A stretch of DNA of 64,000 bases from Thermoproteota archaeon (GCA_029258915.1 JAPDJU010000012.1:62001-126000), one strand, 5' to 3'. Shown: positions 1 through 8,450, counted from the stretch's first letter. Notes: generated from the sequence alone by a model not told the origin. Translations and numbers: made by a program.

Positions 1-2
1 TA

Positions 3-728
3 GTTGAACAAGGTATTGTTAAACCAAACTACGCTATTATCGCTGAGCCCAGCGGTTTAAATAGTATTTGGATCGGTAATAAAGGTGCAGTATGGATTAC
101 TGTAGAGGTTTTCGGAAAACAAGCTCACGGAAGTACTCCATGGCTTGGAGTTAATGCTTTCGAAAAAATGGTTGAACTAGCTCATAGAATGGTTAGGGAG
201 CTTAAACCGAAAATAGAAGCTAAAACAAGTAAATACGATTACGGTGTACCTGAAGGTGCAAAAGCAACTATAAACATTGGAGGAGAAGTCAAAGGAGGGG
301 CTAAGGTAAATATTGTTCCAGGATACTTCTCATTCAGTATAGATAGAAGAACAATACCTGAAGAAACAGCTGATGAGGCAGCAAGAGAAATAGTAGAGTT
401 CATAAACAATGTTACAAAAGAAATACCGGATCTCAAAGTAAATGTTAAAATAATGTCGAAATTTAATGCAACAGTATCTGAACCGACAACAGAACTAGTA
501 AAAACAGCAGTTGAATCTGTAAAAGAAGTCCTAGGTATAGAACCTAAAACAACAGTTTGCATTGGGGGATTAGATACAAGGTATTTCCAAGAAAAAGGAA
601 TACAAGCAATAACCTACGGACCCGGCGTCCCATCAACAGCCCACATGGCAGATGAGTACATTGAAATAGAAGATATGGTTAAGGCAGCTAAAATTTATTG
701 TAGAATAATAGTTGGTCTCCTTAAATAG
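3..728 (+). CDS. M20 family metallo-amidohydrolase (ArgE/DapE type), 5'-truncated by window edge
   Basis: The reading frame is open from the first bases of the window, so the N-terminal part of the gene lies outside. The visible part holds the EPSG segment, where M20 enzymes place a metal-binding acidic residue. It then holds the dimerisation (lid) domain, recognisable from KQAHGSTPWLGVNAF, and near the end STAHMADEYIEIEDM, whose His is the usual last zinc ligand. M20 enzymes hydrolyse N-acyl or peptide bonds with two zinc ions. Substrates include acetylornithine, succinyl-diaminopimelate, N-carbamoyl amino acids and peptides, and the sequence does not separate these. It lacks the segments I associate with YgeY. 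A carbamoyl-related role is only suggested by carbamoyltransferases 24 kb away. The family call is firm and the substrate is open. Confidence 0.85.
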   Translation, partial: VEQGIVKPNYAIIAEPSGLNSIWIGNKGAVWITVEVFGKQAHGSTPWLGVNAFEKMVELAHRMVRELKPKIEAKTSKYDYGVPEGAKATINIGGEVKGGAKVNIVPGYFSFSIDRRTIPEETADEAAREIVEFINNVTKEIPDLKVNVKIMSKFNATVSEPTTELVKTAVESVKEVLGIEPKTTVCIGGLDTRYFQEKGIQAITYGPGVPSTAHMADEYIEIEDMVKAAKIYCRIIVGLLK

Positions 729-753
729 CTCAATTCCTTCTATTTTCGCCAAA

Positions 754-766
754 CTATTATAAATAG
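754..766 (+). promoter_or_regulatory. TATA box of the first AAA ATPase gene
   Basis: The segment CTATTATAAATAG lies about 70 bases before the ATG at 833. Transcription would start near 785-790, leaving a leader of about 45 bases that contains the inverted repeats at 797-826. A second, weaker box (GTTATAG, 773-779) would start the RNA near 801. Assignment rests on sequence pattern only. Confidence 0.45.
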
Positions 767-796
767 GTAAACGTTATAGTCTTACATTCTGTAGTA

Positions 797-826
797 AGTA
801 ACTGGCAGTACCACCAGTTACTGGTG
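797..826 (+). promoter_or_regulatory. two overlapping, mutually exclusive inverted repeats covering the ribosome binding site
   Basis: AGTAACTGG (797-805) pairs perfectly with CCAGTTACT (814-822). CACCAG (812-817) pairs perfectly with CTGGTG (821-826) across a three-base loop. The two pairings share bases 814-822, so only one can form at a time. The second hairpin buries GGTGAT (823-828), the ribosome binding site four bases before the ATG at 833. This is either an RNA switch or a DNA operator; the sequence does not decide. Confidence 0.5.
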
Positions 827-832
827 ATTTTA

Positions 833-1936
833 ATGTTATTTGACATAGCACCTAAAACTAAAAGAGAAGATCTATACGACTTTGAACATGAACTCGGAGA
901 ACTTCATAGGTCGATAGAACATAGTAGGTTAATCGCTATTTTAGCGCCGAGAAGATATGGAAAAAGCAGTTTACTTAAAGTATTTCTAGGTGAAACAAGA
1001 CATCTCCATATTTTCTTAGATTTAAGGAAAATAGTAATAGACTATGGTAGAGCCAGTATTAGGGCATTCTATGAATGTTTATCAGATGAACTAACAGGTT
1101 TCATATGTAAGTACGAGAATATAGGCGATAAACTCGTAAAAGCACTTAAACACGTGAAAGGAGTATCGATTTCAGGATTTTCCGTAAGTTTATCTTGGAG
1201 TAGAAAGTCAAGAGCAAACATAGCAACTTTATTCGAGAAAGTAAATGAAATAGCCGAGAAACATAATGTGAAAGTTATCCTAGCTTTAGATGAAGTTCAG
1301 GAGTTAAGAAATATAATTAATGTTCCAATGCTACTAGCCTATATTTATGATAATTTAAGAAATATAGTTACGATAATCACGGGTTCTGAAGTGGGTTTAG
1401 TTTATGATGTGTTGAAACTTGAAGACCCGGAATCACCCCTGTATGGTAGAGTTGTTAAGGAAATTAGGCTTAGAAAACTAAGCTACACTGAAGCCTACGA
1501 GTTCCTAAGGATGGGCTTTAAACAGTTAAACGTAGAGTTTAGCGAGGAACTACTAGATAAGATAATAAGCGAAGTGGATGGAATTATTGGATGGCTAACT
1601 TACTACGGATGGTTCATAACACAACACAGAGCTATAGACATAGAGGAAATTAAGAGAAAAGCGGCAACACAAGCAGCAGTTGAAATCAAAAGATTTCTTG
1701 AAAGAAGTAGAAGTAGGGAAAGATACTACAATATACTTAAAGCCATAAGTTCTGGCATTAAGAGATGGAGCGATATTAAAAGATTTCTAGAGGCCAAGGA
1801 GGGTATGGAAATAGACGATTCAACGTTTAATAAATTACTTAAAACACTAATTAAATTTAGCTTTGTAAGAAAAGCCGATGAAAACTATGCGTTTAACGAC
1901 CCTCTTTTAGAATATGCGGTAAAATACTTACTATAA
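833..1936 (+). CDS. archaeal AAA+ ATPase (ATPase_2 family) with C-terminal winged helix
   Basis: The protein belongs to the archaeal ATPase_2/MNS group of STAND-like AAA ATPases. It shows Walker A in APRRYGKSSLLKVF near residue 45, Walker B in VILALDEVQEL near residue 145, a sensor segment IITGSEVG, and a C-terminal winged helix ending FNDPLLEYAVKYLL. Substrate and partners are unknown for most of this family; nucleic-acid or mobile-element related roles have been proposed. I chose ATG 833 rather than GTG 824 because GGTGAT sits four bases upstream and because the paralogue at 36915 also begins MLFDP. A decayed copy lies at 2896-3350 and an intact paralogue 36 kb away, so the family has been duplicated or acquired repeatedly. 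It is transcribed alone. Confidence 0.85.
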   Translation: MLFDIAPKTKREDLYDFEHELGELHRSIEHSRLIAILAPRRYGKSSLLKVFLGETRHLHIFLDLRKIVIDYGRASIRAFYECLSDELTGFICKYENIGDKLVKALKHVKGVSISGFSVSLSWSRKSRANIATLFEKVNEIAEKHNVKVILALDEVQELRNIINVPMLLAYIYDNLRNIVTIITGSEVGLVYDVLKLEDPESPLYGRVVKEIRLRKLSYTEAYEFLRMGFKQLNVEFSEELLDKIISEVDGIIGWLTYYGWFITQHRAIDIEEIKRKAATQAAVEIKRFLERSRSRERYYNILKAISSGIKRWSDIKRFLEAKEGMEIDDSTFNKLLKTLIKFSFVRKADENYAFNDPLLEYAVKYLL

Positions 1937-2079
1937 CGTTTTTAACGCTAAATTTCTAATACCATGTACATAATGTATTTTACAACATATTCTTGAGGCA
2001 TTATGAGGAATTTAAGTAAAAAAATATATACTCCTAAATTACTAACCTTAAAGAAACATGATCTAATGGGTGATAAGTA

Positions 2080-2901
2080 GTGGGTAAAGAACCCACGATA
2101 TTAGTAACGAACGATGATGGAGTTTATAGCCCTGGTCTTAAGCTACTTTATGAAGCTGTTAAGGATTTAGGTAGGGTTTTTATTGTTGCTCCAGAAGTTC
2201 CTAAAAGTGCTAGTGGTTTAGGGTTAACTCTGCATAAGCCTCTTAGAATTATAAAGTTAATATTAGACGATATGGTTGTCTATGCAGTTAACGGTACTCC
2301 AAGTGATATTATACATCTATCATTACATGTTATAGCTAAAAAGATAGATCTCGTGGTTTCAGGTGTGAACATAGGGGATAATACGAGTATTCAAGTTATT
2401 CTTTCATCGGGGACTATTGGTGCTGCTGCGCAAGCTGCTTTAGAAGGAATCCCGGCTATAGCCTTTTCTATTGCTGTTCCATCAGCTGAAGAACTAGAAA
2501 CCAATTTTGAACTTCAAAACTTAATTAAGCGAATAGTTAGAGTCTTTGTTAAGAAAATTATTGAACGGGGTTATCCTAAAGGCATTGACGTTATTAACGT
2601 AAACTTCCCAGCTGAAATGAAAAAGAATGTTAAGGTTAAAATTGCTAAAGCAGCTAAACTAAGATTCACAGAATATGTTGAAAGAAGAGTTGATCCTAGA
2701 GGTAAAGAGTATTATTGGCTTTACGGACATCCTAAAAAACCAGAACCAAATACCGATATCTACGTTGTCTTTGTTGAAAAGAACATTGCAGTAACGCCTC
2801 TGAAGTTGGATTTAAACATTTCAGTAATAAGTGAGGAGTTCATAAGCTTTGTTAACAATATAGGGTTATTTTTAAGTCATTATTTTAATAACTTCTTATA
2901 G
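2080..2901 (+). CDS. surE: 5'/3'-nucleotidase SurE
   Basis: SurE removes phosphate from nucleoside 5'- and 3'-monophosphates and short polyphosphates in the cytoplasm using a divalent metal. The N-terminus carries the family signature ILVTNDDGVYSPGL with the metal-binding Asp pair at about residues 12-13. The phosphate-site serines are in PKSASG and the Asn ligand is in SGVNIGDN. The length of 273 residues is usual for the family. GTG 2080 is preceded by GGTGAT at 2069-2074, a near-ideal archaeal ribosome binding site. The gene ends facing a decayed ATPase on the other strand, and their stop codons lie within a few bases. In this window SurE could release nucleosides for the deaminases further right, but no linkage shows that. 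Confidence 0.92.
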   Translation: MGKEPTILVTNDDGVYSPGLKLLYEAVKDLGRVFIVAPEVPKSASGLGLTLHKPLRIIKLILDDMVVYAVNGTPSDIIHLSLHVIAKKIDLVVSGVNIGDNTSIQVILSSGTIGAAAQAALEGIPAIAFSIAVPSAEELETNFELQNLIKRIVRVFVKKIIERGYPKGIDVINVNFPAEMKKNVKVKIAKAAKLRFTEYVERRVDPRGKEYYWLYGHPKKPEPNTDIYVVFVEKNIAVTPLKLDLNISVISEEFISFVNNIGLFLSHYFNNFL

Positions 2902-3350
2902 TATTTTTCTAATAGCATATTGGAGCATAGGGTCCGTAATTATATAGCCTTCTTTAAACTTAACTATAAACCCAATGTCAATAAGGTTTCTTATAAGTTT
3001 AATCAGTATTGATGAACTTATTTCCTTAGTTTCTAGCATTTCAAGATTTCTTTTTACCTTACTCTATGAGCAATAATTTAATGTAATACTATACAAAGAT
3101 ATTCACGTACCGTTGTCTAGCTTGTTCACTTATTTTGAGGAAGTTATTTAATTTTTCTCATTTAACGTTAAATCAACTATTCTCTTTTTAACACTGCATT
3201 TTGAAGCTAAAGTTCCGGAGTATGTTAACTAGCCATTAATGTCATTTAACCTATTTACTAAGTCTTTGACAACTTCTACGGGTTGTTTTACGTTTAGCTG
3301 TTTAAATCCTTTAATAATGTAGTCTAAGGATTATTCTTCGCTTAAGTTTT
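2896..3350 (-). pseudogene. decayed copy of the archaeal AAA ATPase (C-terminal part)
   Basis: Read on the minus strand in one constant frame, this stretch gives pieces that match the intact ATPase at 833-1936. GFKQLNV is identical to its residues near 225. LNDING, stop, LTYSG corresponds to VDGIIGWLTYYG with the Trp codon turned into TAG. The end ITDPMLQYAIRKIL matches NDPLLEYAVKYLL. At least six in-frame stop codons interrupt it, at E-stop before SLDY, the Trp-to-TAG site, and four more before the winged helix. The N-terminal ATPase domain with Walker A could not be recognised upstream. No frameshift is needed over the matched part. Decay by point nonsense mutations indicates a once-working third family member. 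Confidence 0.75.
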
Positions 3351-3523
3351 AATCATAACATGAGAATAATTTACTTTATGAGTTATTGAAGCTGCATTGT
3401 TTCTCAACTTAAAAGGATTTAAACGCCATTTTAAGTTGCGGAAAAGCATTGCTAGTAAATTACGTGTAAAAGTGTTTTCAACTAATTAATAATGTCAGAT
3501 ATTAAAGTCTTCTTATTGCTCTT

Positions 3524-3973
3524 TCATTCTCTTTCTGCAGATAGCGAAGTTATTATTTCTAATGTTCCAGCAGAGAATATAACTGATACTGGTTCTTTTA
3601 CGCTTATCTTACTCTTTTCTAATGTTTCTCCGGGTGCTAAGGTGTATGGAAGAGGGTCTTCTTTAAGAACTTCATATGTTCCATCTTCGTAAAGTATTAC
3701 TATTCCCGTTATTGTCACTGGTTCCACATAATTATTTGTTATACTTATGGTTAAGCGTACTCCTCTATAATTCCATGTTCCTTCAACAGCTTTAGCTATG
3801 TTTATTGCCTTAATTCTTACTTCATAAGTTCTTCTTAGTGTTTCTATTTGTTCTTGTTGGGCTCGTAGTCCAAAGTCTATTAGTATGTATGCAATAATGA
3901 TAGAGCTCACTATGAATAGAATTGCTATTATGCCTCCGACGGCTTTACGTAACTTCTCCTGAGGCTTCAACAT
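3524..3973 (-). CDS. type IV pilin-like protein 2
   Basis: A short charged N-terminus (about 11 residues, with KLRK) is followed by one hydrophobic segment, VGGIIAILFIVSSIIIAY, and then by a soluble beta-rich domain of about 110 residues with ITNNYVEPVTITGIVI. This layout is that of archaeal type IV pilin or archaellin-like proteins, whose hydrophobic helix packs into a filament or anchors the protein in the membrane. I chose ATG 3973 because GGAGGAT lies six bases upstream; ATG 3991 has nothing comparable. The start lies inside the end of the preceding pilin-like gene (29-base overlap), so the two are translated from one message. No prepilin peptidase or assembly ATPase is in the window. Function as a filament subunit is inferred. 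Confidence 0.6.
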   Translation of the reverse strand: MLKPQEKLRKAVGGIIAILFIVSSIIIAYILIDFGLRAQQEQIETLRRTYEVRIKAINIAKAVEGTWNYRGVRLTISITNNYVEPVTITGIVILYEDGTYEVLKEDPLPYTLAPGETLEKSKISVKEPVSVIFSAGTLEIITSLSAERE

Positions 3974-4382
3974 AGAAGTATCCTCCAGCATAAACTATTT
4001 TAACGTAAACTATGTCTCCTGAATCAAGTGTGATAGGGCTTGTTATGGAGATTTCTTCTACAGCGTATTTGTCTAGGTTTAATGTTGTTTCGTAAGCTAA
4101 TGTATCATTTACATATATGGCGTTTACTTCTACAGGAAAGGAACCAGTAGCTACGACTATACTGATGCTACGTGTGCTTGAATATCCATGAACCAGGAGA
4201 ATTGTTAATTGCTGCTTTGACCTTATTTCTTCAGCTAATAATTCTTGCGATATTCTTTGTTGGTAAAATGTTGATTTATAGTAAAGATATAGGTAAAGCG
4301 CTGTACCTATGGAAACAACTATTAGGAGAAGCAGCATTGAAGCAACTATTTCGCTAATAGATAGCTTAAACTTATTTCTCAT
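3945..4382 (-). CDS. type IV pilin-like protein 1
   Basis: The protein begins with a basic stretch, MRNKFKLSISEIVASM, followed by a 20-residue hydrophobic helix and a 95-residue extracellular-type domain rich in beta-branched residues. KLSISEIV resembles the class III signal used by archaeal prepilin peptidases, cut between the basic end and the hydrophobic helix. It is the first gene of a two-gene unit, and the second pilin-like gene overlaps its 3' end. A TATA-like AT-rich segment lies about 45-50 bases upstream. The pair may form a heteromeric pilus or sit in the membrane as minor pilins. Membership in the pilin group is fairly well supported; the actual filament is not visible here. Confidence 0.6.
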   Translation of the reverse strand: MRNKFKLSISEIVASMLLLLIVVSIGTALYLYLYYKSTFYQQRISQELLAEEIRSKQQLTILLVHGYSSTRSISIVVATGSFPVEVNAIYVNDTLAYETTLNLDKYAVEEISITSPITLDSGDIVYVKIVYAGGYFYVEASGEVT

Positions 4383-4684
4383 TATGTTTCCCGTTTCAAG
4401 AAGTAACTATGACTACTTCGGGTTTTAAGTTTTAATACGTTACACGTTTCATTTAAAAACTTTACTCTTCCTGAAACTCTTTATGATATTGAATCTAATA
4501 ATTCGTGATATTTCTTTCTTCTTAAGCTCTTTAATTTTAGCGCTAAATAATTATAATGTTTACAGTATTCTCTGAAGTAAGCATTAGCACTAGGTATATA
4601 TTTGGTTATATTATTTTTTGAAACATTGTTAGTTAGGCTTATTTTATGGTTAAAGAAAAGTACGTGCTTTTCCTCATTATTAGG
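4383..4684. other. intergenic stretch of about 300 bases
   Basis: This stretch holds the promoter side of the pilin-like pair at its left end and the 3' side of the GAPOR gene at its right end. Near the right end GAAAAG (4655-4660) and CTTTTC (4667-4672) form a weak hairpin downstream of GAPOR, possibly helping termination. I found no coding sequence, RNA gene or repeat otherwise. Confidence 0.5.
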
Positions 4685-6670
4685 TTATTGTATTTTTATG
4701 TCCCACTTTATTCCTATGATTTCTTCTTCTTTCCATAGAAATCTTTGCCAATATTCTTTAGCTGCTTCTACACCTTCTTTGATTAATTTTTCATACCATT
4801 TCTCTGCTCCATATTCTTTAGCTGCTAAGGTAAAGTAGTCTATTATTCTCTTACTTTCCCAGAAAACTGGTTTATAACCTGCTTTCTTATCATATTCTAC
4901 TATTCTTCTTAAAAGTTCTTTATTGTGTTCATCCATGTTTACCTCTATTCCATAGGCTTCTTCTATGAGTTTAGGCAGTATTTTTTCTCCCCATCCTCTA
5001 TGGAACCTGCATAGTCCTCCTTCTTCAGAGTATAACTCCTTAAAAGCTCTTCTAATCGCTTTTACTGCTAAATCTTCAGGCTCCATAAATATTCCATGAT
5101 AGTATGTTAGATATTTCCCTATTATCGGTAATGGCATTATATTTCCAGGACCCCAATACATTGCCGGTGTTAAGCTTCCATCAGGGCCGAACGGTACGTA
5201 GATTGCTATATCTTCGAATTTGAGATTTTCTCTTCTAACGTTTTCTTCAAACATTTCATCTAATTTTTTAGCTGCTCTTCTAATACCTTCACCAATTACC
5301 TTATAAGCTTCTCCTGCTCCAAAAGCTAGCTTCCAAGCTATTGTTTTAACAATTTCCGCATTATGTTGAGACAGCTCTTTAACCTTAGTTAAGTCATAGT
5401 ATAGTTTATGATCAAAGTATGGTTTGCTCTTCAATCCTAAAGCTTCAACAGGTATTAGGTTTCTATGAACTGCTTCTAAAATCCATGAAACTGTATTTCC
5501 GAATTCTATGGCATCATAACCCATAGCATCTATTACGTCTACTACTTCAACTGCTACATCTAAGTCTAAAACACCTGTATTAGCTGTACTTGCACAGTAT
5601 GGTTCATAGTCTATTTTATATCCTTTATACATTTTCTTACAAACAGCAACACATGGTTCGTCACATGTCCTCCAAAGTCTCTTAGCAATACTTAACTCAT
5701 TAAATGGTTTAACATAAACCTCATTAATAACTTCCTTGAAGAACTTCTTTCTTTCCTCTTCACTCCAATAAATATATGACCAATTAAATGTCGGGTTTAA
5801 GCCGTTATAGTATGCATAGTTATTTCCGAATGTACCTCCGGATTTTGTTTTGGGATCATATCTATACTTTACTGTAGCATTCATTAATACAGTGTTCATA
5901 GGGTTACCTAATAGTTTTTGAAATACATTGTTAAGTACTTTAAAGTTTGAAAGATCCGTTTTCGGAAACTTATGTTTTTTAACGTAGCTTCCTCCATAAA
6001 CTATAGCTGCAACCTTATGTGCTCTATAAAGTACTGATCCTGGCCCTCCTCTTGCAGAATACTCTACGGGCTTACCTTTGAAGTTAAAGTCTCTCGAAGC
6101 ATAAGACATTAGTGCACCATTCCTCGTATATACTGATGCAGGACCTACAGTTATTATTCTTACAGGAACTTTACCGTAGAAATCGCTATAGTTGTCTACA
6201 ATATAGTGTGCCAACGCAAAGCCACCGCATGACTCTTTATACTTCTTAAATATTTCTATAAGTTTTTCCTCAGCCAAATGTTCAAAACGTATTTTAATTT
6301 CTCCTGAAGGCTCAGATTTCATAAGAATTATTGCTGGTTCCTTAGCTTTACCTTCTATTGCAGCATAGTCTACGCCTAAATATCTGAAAACATATGCTGC
6401 GCCGCCCATGCTTGATAGGAAGAAGCCGCCCCATAATGGTGATCTAAAAGTGAAAACTAGCCTTCTTGTACCTGAAATTTCACTCCAGCTTAAAAGACCT
6501 GCCCCGAGACATAGCACATTATGTTCATCAAATATTGAATAATCGTAGCTCCTATATTTTACAAGATGGCAGTGAAGACCCCAACTCACTGGTCCAATTA
6601 TGCTTCCATTCGTATCTTCTATGTGAAAAGTTTCTTTTGAAACATTAATTACTAAGGCTTTACCTACCAT
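4685..6670 (-). CDS. gor: glyceraldehyde-3-phosphate:ferredoxin oxidoreductase (tungsten AOR family)
   Basis: This tungstopterin enzyme oxidises glyceraldehyde 3-phosphate to 3-phosphoglycerate and reduces ferredoxin, replacing GAPDH and PGK in archaeal glycolysis. Against the Pyrococcus enzyme as I remember it, several blocks agree closely: PLWGGFFLSSMGGAAY, ARGGPGSVL, KYRYDPKTKSGGTFGNNY, TCDEPCVAVCKK and CRFHRGWGEKILPKL. The Cys cluster C-x3-C-x3-C plus a later Cys binds the [4Fe-4S] centre. Length is about 660 residues, as in the family. I prefer ATG 6670: the TATA box at 6700-6708 puts the transcript start only a few bases before it. TTG 6685 would add five residues. MoaD and two MoeA genes in the window fit the need for tungstopterin. 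Confidence 0.9.
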   Translation of the reverse strand: MVGKALVINVSKETFHIEDTNGSIIGPVSWGLHCHLVKYRSYDYSIFDEHNVLCLGAGLLSWSEISGTRRLVFTFRSPLWGGFFLSSMGGAAYVFRYLGVDYAAIEGKAKEPAIILMKSEPSGEIKIRFEHLAEEKLIEIFKKYKESCGGFALAHYIVDNYSDFYGKVPVRIITVGPASVYTRNGALMSYASRDFNFKGKPVEYSARGGPGSVLYRAHKVAAIVYGGSYVKKHKFPKTDLSNFKVLNNVFQKLLGNPMNTVLMNATVKYRYDPKTKSGGTFGNNYAYYNGLNPTFNWSYIYWSEEERKKFFKEVINEVYVKPFNELSIAKRLWRTCDEPCVAVCKKMYKGYKIDYEPYCASTANTGVLDLDVAVEVVDVIDAMGYDAIEFGNTVSWILEAVHRNLIPVEALGLKSKPYFDHKLYYDLTKVKELSQHNAEIVKTIAWKLAFGAGEAYKVIGEGIRRAAKKLDEMFEENVRRENLKFEDIAIYVPFGPDGSLTPAMYWGPGNIMPLPIIGKYLTYYHGIFMEPEDLAVKAIRRAFKELYSEEGGLCRFHRGWGEKILPKLIEEAYGIEVNMDEHNKELLRRIVEYDKKAGYKPVFWESKRIIDYFTLAAKEYGAEKWYEKLIKEGVEAAKEYWQRFLWKEEEIIGIKWDIKIQ

Positions 6671-6699
6671 AGTATTGACCTTCAAAACTTTTTATACTA

Positions 6700-6708
6700 C
6701 TTTTATAG
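6700..6708 (-). promoter_or_regulatory. TATA box of the GAPOR gene
   Basis: On the minus strand CTATAAAAG (6708 to 6700) lies about 34 bases before ATG 6670, and a second TATAAAAAG follows at 6696-6688. With the usual distance of about 26 bases, the first would give a leader of under ten bases. This supports a nearly leaderless message starting at ATG 6670. Confidence 0.5.
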
Positions 6709-6788
6709 CGGCGCTTTATTATGTTTTTCCGAAAAAGACTAAGTAAGTTTAACTTTAGGTTACCGTATATACTTTAGTGGGGTCGTAT

Positions 6789-7643
6789 ATGATTGGTCGA
6801 AAAACTCTAATCTACTTTTTAACTGCAATATTAATTATGGTGTTGATATTGACATACATTACTCTACTCAAAAAACCTACTGAAACTACTATGCAAGTAG
6901 AAGCAACTTATTCTCTTAAACCTATACCCTACGTTGAAATTTACGTGCTAAACGATAACTATGAGTATGATGATTTTCTTAGCGACTGGGGTGTTTCATT
7001 CCTCATTAAAACACCTAACAACACTTTCCTATTTGATACTGGTCCAAGCGCTTACACCTTACTTTACAACGCTGAAAAATTGGGTCTAAATCTAAGTAAT
7101 GTAGAGTTCATAGTTATTTCCCATAGTCATGGAGACCACACCGGTGGTTTAGAAGGCCTAGGGCGGATACTTAGAGGAAGAAAAGTTTACATACCTTCAG
7201 GTGCAGGTTATGGTTTATCTTCATGGATAGAGAATTTAGGTTTTGAAGTAGTTAAAGTCAATGAAACAACGGTTATTGCCCCGGGAGCTGCTATCATTGG
7301 AGAGCTATATGGTCCACCTTGGGAGCAAGCTCTCGCTATTTACGTTGAAAATAAGGGGCTCATTATACTTACTGGCTGTAGTCACCCAGGTGTTGAGAAT
7401 ATTGTTGAGAAAGCTACTAAGGAATTAAACATTAAACCATACTTGGTGATTGGCGGTTTCCACTTAGCCGGAGCTTCGGAAAGTAGAATAAGAAACACTA
7501 TAAGTAAACTACTAGCTTTAGGAGTTAAGAAGATATGCCCAATACATTGTAGCGGAGATAGAATTAGAGAAATTTTAGCTAACAATTACCCCGAAGTTTA
7601 CGGAGATGGGCATGTAGGTTTAGTTTTGAAAATAAGTAAATAA
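6789..7643 (+). CDS. membrane-anchored metallo-beta-lactamase-fold hydrolase (COG1237 type)
   Basis: An N-terminal hydrophobic helix, LIYFLTAILIMVLILTYI, acts as signal anchor, so the catalytic domain probably faces outside. The domain carries the zinc motif HSHGDHTGGL, later GCSHPG, GGFHL and CPIHCSG. That pattern is typical of the COG1237 group, which includes the archaeal beta-RFAP/MptA-like and DHPPP-synthase-like hydrolases. The actual substrate is unknown. Start choice is uncertain: GTG 6777 gives four more residues, while ATG 6789 fits a TATA-like GTATATAC about 22 bases upstream with a leaderless transcript. It stands alone, divergent from the GAPOR gene and ending ten bases from the small zinc-ribbon gene. 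Fold is certain; role is not. Confidence 0.8.
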   Translation: MIGRKTLIYFLTAILIMVLILTYITLLKKPTETTMQVEATYSLKPIPYVEIYVLNDNYEYDDFLSDWGVSFLIKTPNNTFLFDTGPSAYTLLYNAEKLGLNLSNVEFIVISHSHGDHTGGLEGLGRILRGRKVYIPSGAGYGLSSWIENLGFEVVKVNETTVIAPGAAIIGELYGPPWEQALAIYVENKGLIILTGCSHPGVENIVEKATKELNIKPYLVIGGFHLAGASESRIRNTISKLLALGVKKICPIHCSGDRIREILANNYPEVYGDGHVGLVLKISK

Positions 7644-7652
7644 GTAAAAAAG

Positions 7653-7880
7653 CTACCATTTAGCTTGCCTAAACCCTCCTCTCATACCCCACTTTTTTCC
7701 TCTTCCTCTACCCTTATCCACTCTTATAATTGTTGGTGCTCCACATTTAGGACATTGCATTGGCCTAGGGGTTCCGTAAGGGACTGTAAACTGGTATCCG
7801 CAGCTTAAACATTTAAAGACCCTATATCCTCCTGGAGGACCATGGTATCCCACAGGTTCCGCCTCAAAACTGCGGTCCAC
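7653..7880 (-). CDS. small zinc-ribbon protein, last gene of the aromatic-rich operon
   Basis: The 75-residue protein contains two Cys pairs, CLSCGYQF and CPKCGAP, spaced as in a rubredoxin-like zinc ribbon. A basic Gly/Arg tail, GRGRGKKWGMRGG, could contact nucleic acid or an acidic partner. GTG 7880 is preceded by GGAGG at a proper distance and lies inside the end of the coiled-coil gene (17-base overlap), so the two are translationally linked. Zinc-ribbon proteins of this kind accompany DUF5320/DUF134 proteins in several archaeal genomes, in my recollection. Function is unknown. Coding status is well supported by the ribosome binding site and by both Cys pairs. Confidence 0.75.
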   Translation of the reverse strand: MDRSFEAEPVGYHGPPGGYRVFKCLSCGYQFTVPYGTPRPMQCPKCGAPTIIRVDKGRGRGKKWGMRGGFRQAKW

Positions 7881-8202
7881 TTTTCCTCCGCTTAACTATT
7901 TCCCTAAGCTCCTTAATTCGTTCCTCGACACTTTTCAGCTCGTCTTGCAGGTCTCTTAAGTCTTCCTCTAATGCTTTCTTATAGTCTTCAAGCATTGCTA
8001 ATTCTTCTTCAGGCGTCATAGGAGGTGGTGGAGGCATAAAGTACGGCATCGGTGGGTATGGTGGATACTGTGGTGTTGGCTGCGTTTGCTGTTGTGTCTG
8101 TTGCTGCTGCGTAGGCGGCTGATACGGGTAGGGTTGAGGATAATACGGCATTGGTGGGGGCATGTATCTCCAAAATCTCCTATACCATCTAAACCATGAC
8201 AT
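7864..8202 (-). CDS. Pro/Gln/Tyr-rich protein with C-terminal coiled coil (DUF5320-like)
   Basis: The first 80 residues are low complexity: MSWFRWYRRFWRYMPPP, then Pro-Tyr runs and a Gln-rich tract. The last 45 residues, starting at TPEEELAMLEDYKKAL, form a clear heptad coiled coil of the kind found in DUF5320 proteins. I chose ATG 8202 rather than GTG 8211 because GGTGA lies five bases before the ATG. It is the third gene of a minus-strand operon of four small proteins. The coiled coil probably makes an oligomer, and the aromatic/Pro part may bind the other two aromatic-rich proteins. Low complexity makes homology claims weak; the DUF5320 resemblance is partly based on gene context. Confidence 0.65.
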   Translation of the reverse strand: MSWFRWYRRFWRYMPPPMPYYPQPYPYQPPTQQQQTQQQTQPTPQYPPYPPMPYFMPPPPPMTPEEELAMLEDYKKALEEDLRDLQDELKSVEERIKELREIVKRRKSGPQF

Positions 8203-8243
8203 ACTGTTCACCGTGTTATATTGATGCTTCCTTCTATTTCTTC

Positions 8244-8450
8244 CTATTTAGTAACGGCTTGCTCTAGAGACTTAGTTATTGCTTCGAAAGCTTTTCTCCA
8301 AGCATCTAGAGCTACTCTATATGCTTCAATATAAAACATCCAGTAATAGGGGTATATCATCCACTGAAACGCTGTAGCCATTAGGTACATTGGGTCATAG
8401 GGTAGGGGATATGTTGGGGTATATGGTGGATACCAGTACCACCAATACAT
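8244..8450 (-). CDS. 68-residue aromatic-rich protein of unknown function
   Basis: The N-terminal 40 residues are dominated by Tyr, Trp and Pro (MYWWYWYPPYTP, then FQWMIYPYYWMFY). The last 25 residues form an amphipathic helix, RVALDAWRKAFEAITKSLEQ. ATG 8450 is preceded by GGTGGTGAT, which overlaps the stop codon of the upstream Trp-rich gene, so translation is probably coupled. I do not recognise a named family. Together with its neighbours it could form a small aromatic assembly on a membrane or a metal cofactor, but that is a guess. The clean ribosome binding site and operon position are the main evidence that it is real. Confidence 0.6.
   Translation of the reverse strand: MYWWYWYPPYTPTYPLPYDPMYLMATAFQWMIYPYYWMFYIEAYRVALDAWRKAFEAITKSLEQAVTK

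Noticed and set aside
3-728. YgeY, the M20 member of the urate degradation locus
   Set aside because: The visible part has general ArgE/DapE features but not the segments I associate with YgeY, and it lies 24 kb from the carbamoyltransferases. It is kept as unassigned M20.
3492-3692. Forward open frame of 66 codons over the pilin-like gene
   Set aside because: It lies opposite a gene with clear pilin features and its own GGAGGAT ribosome binding site, and the translation is Ser/Leu-rich in the manner of antisense shadows.
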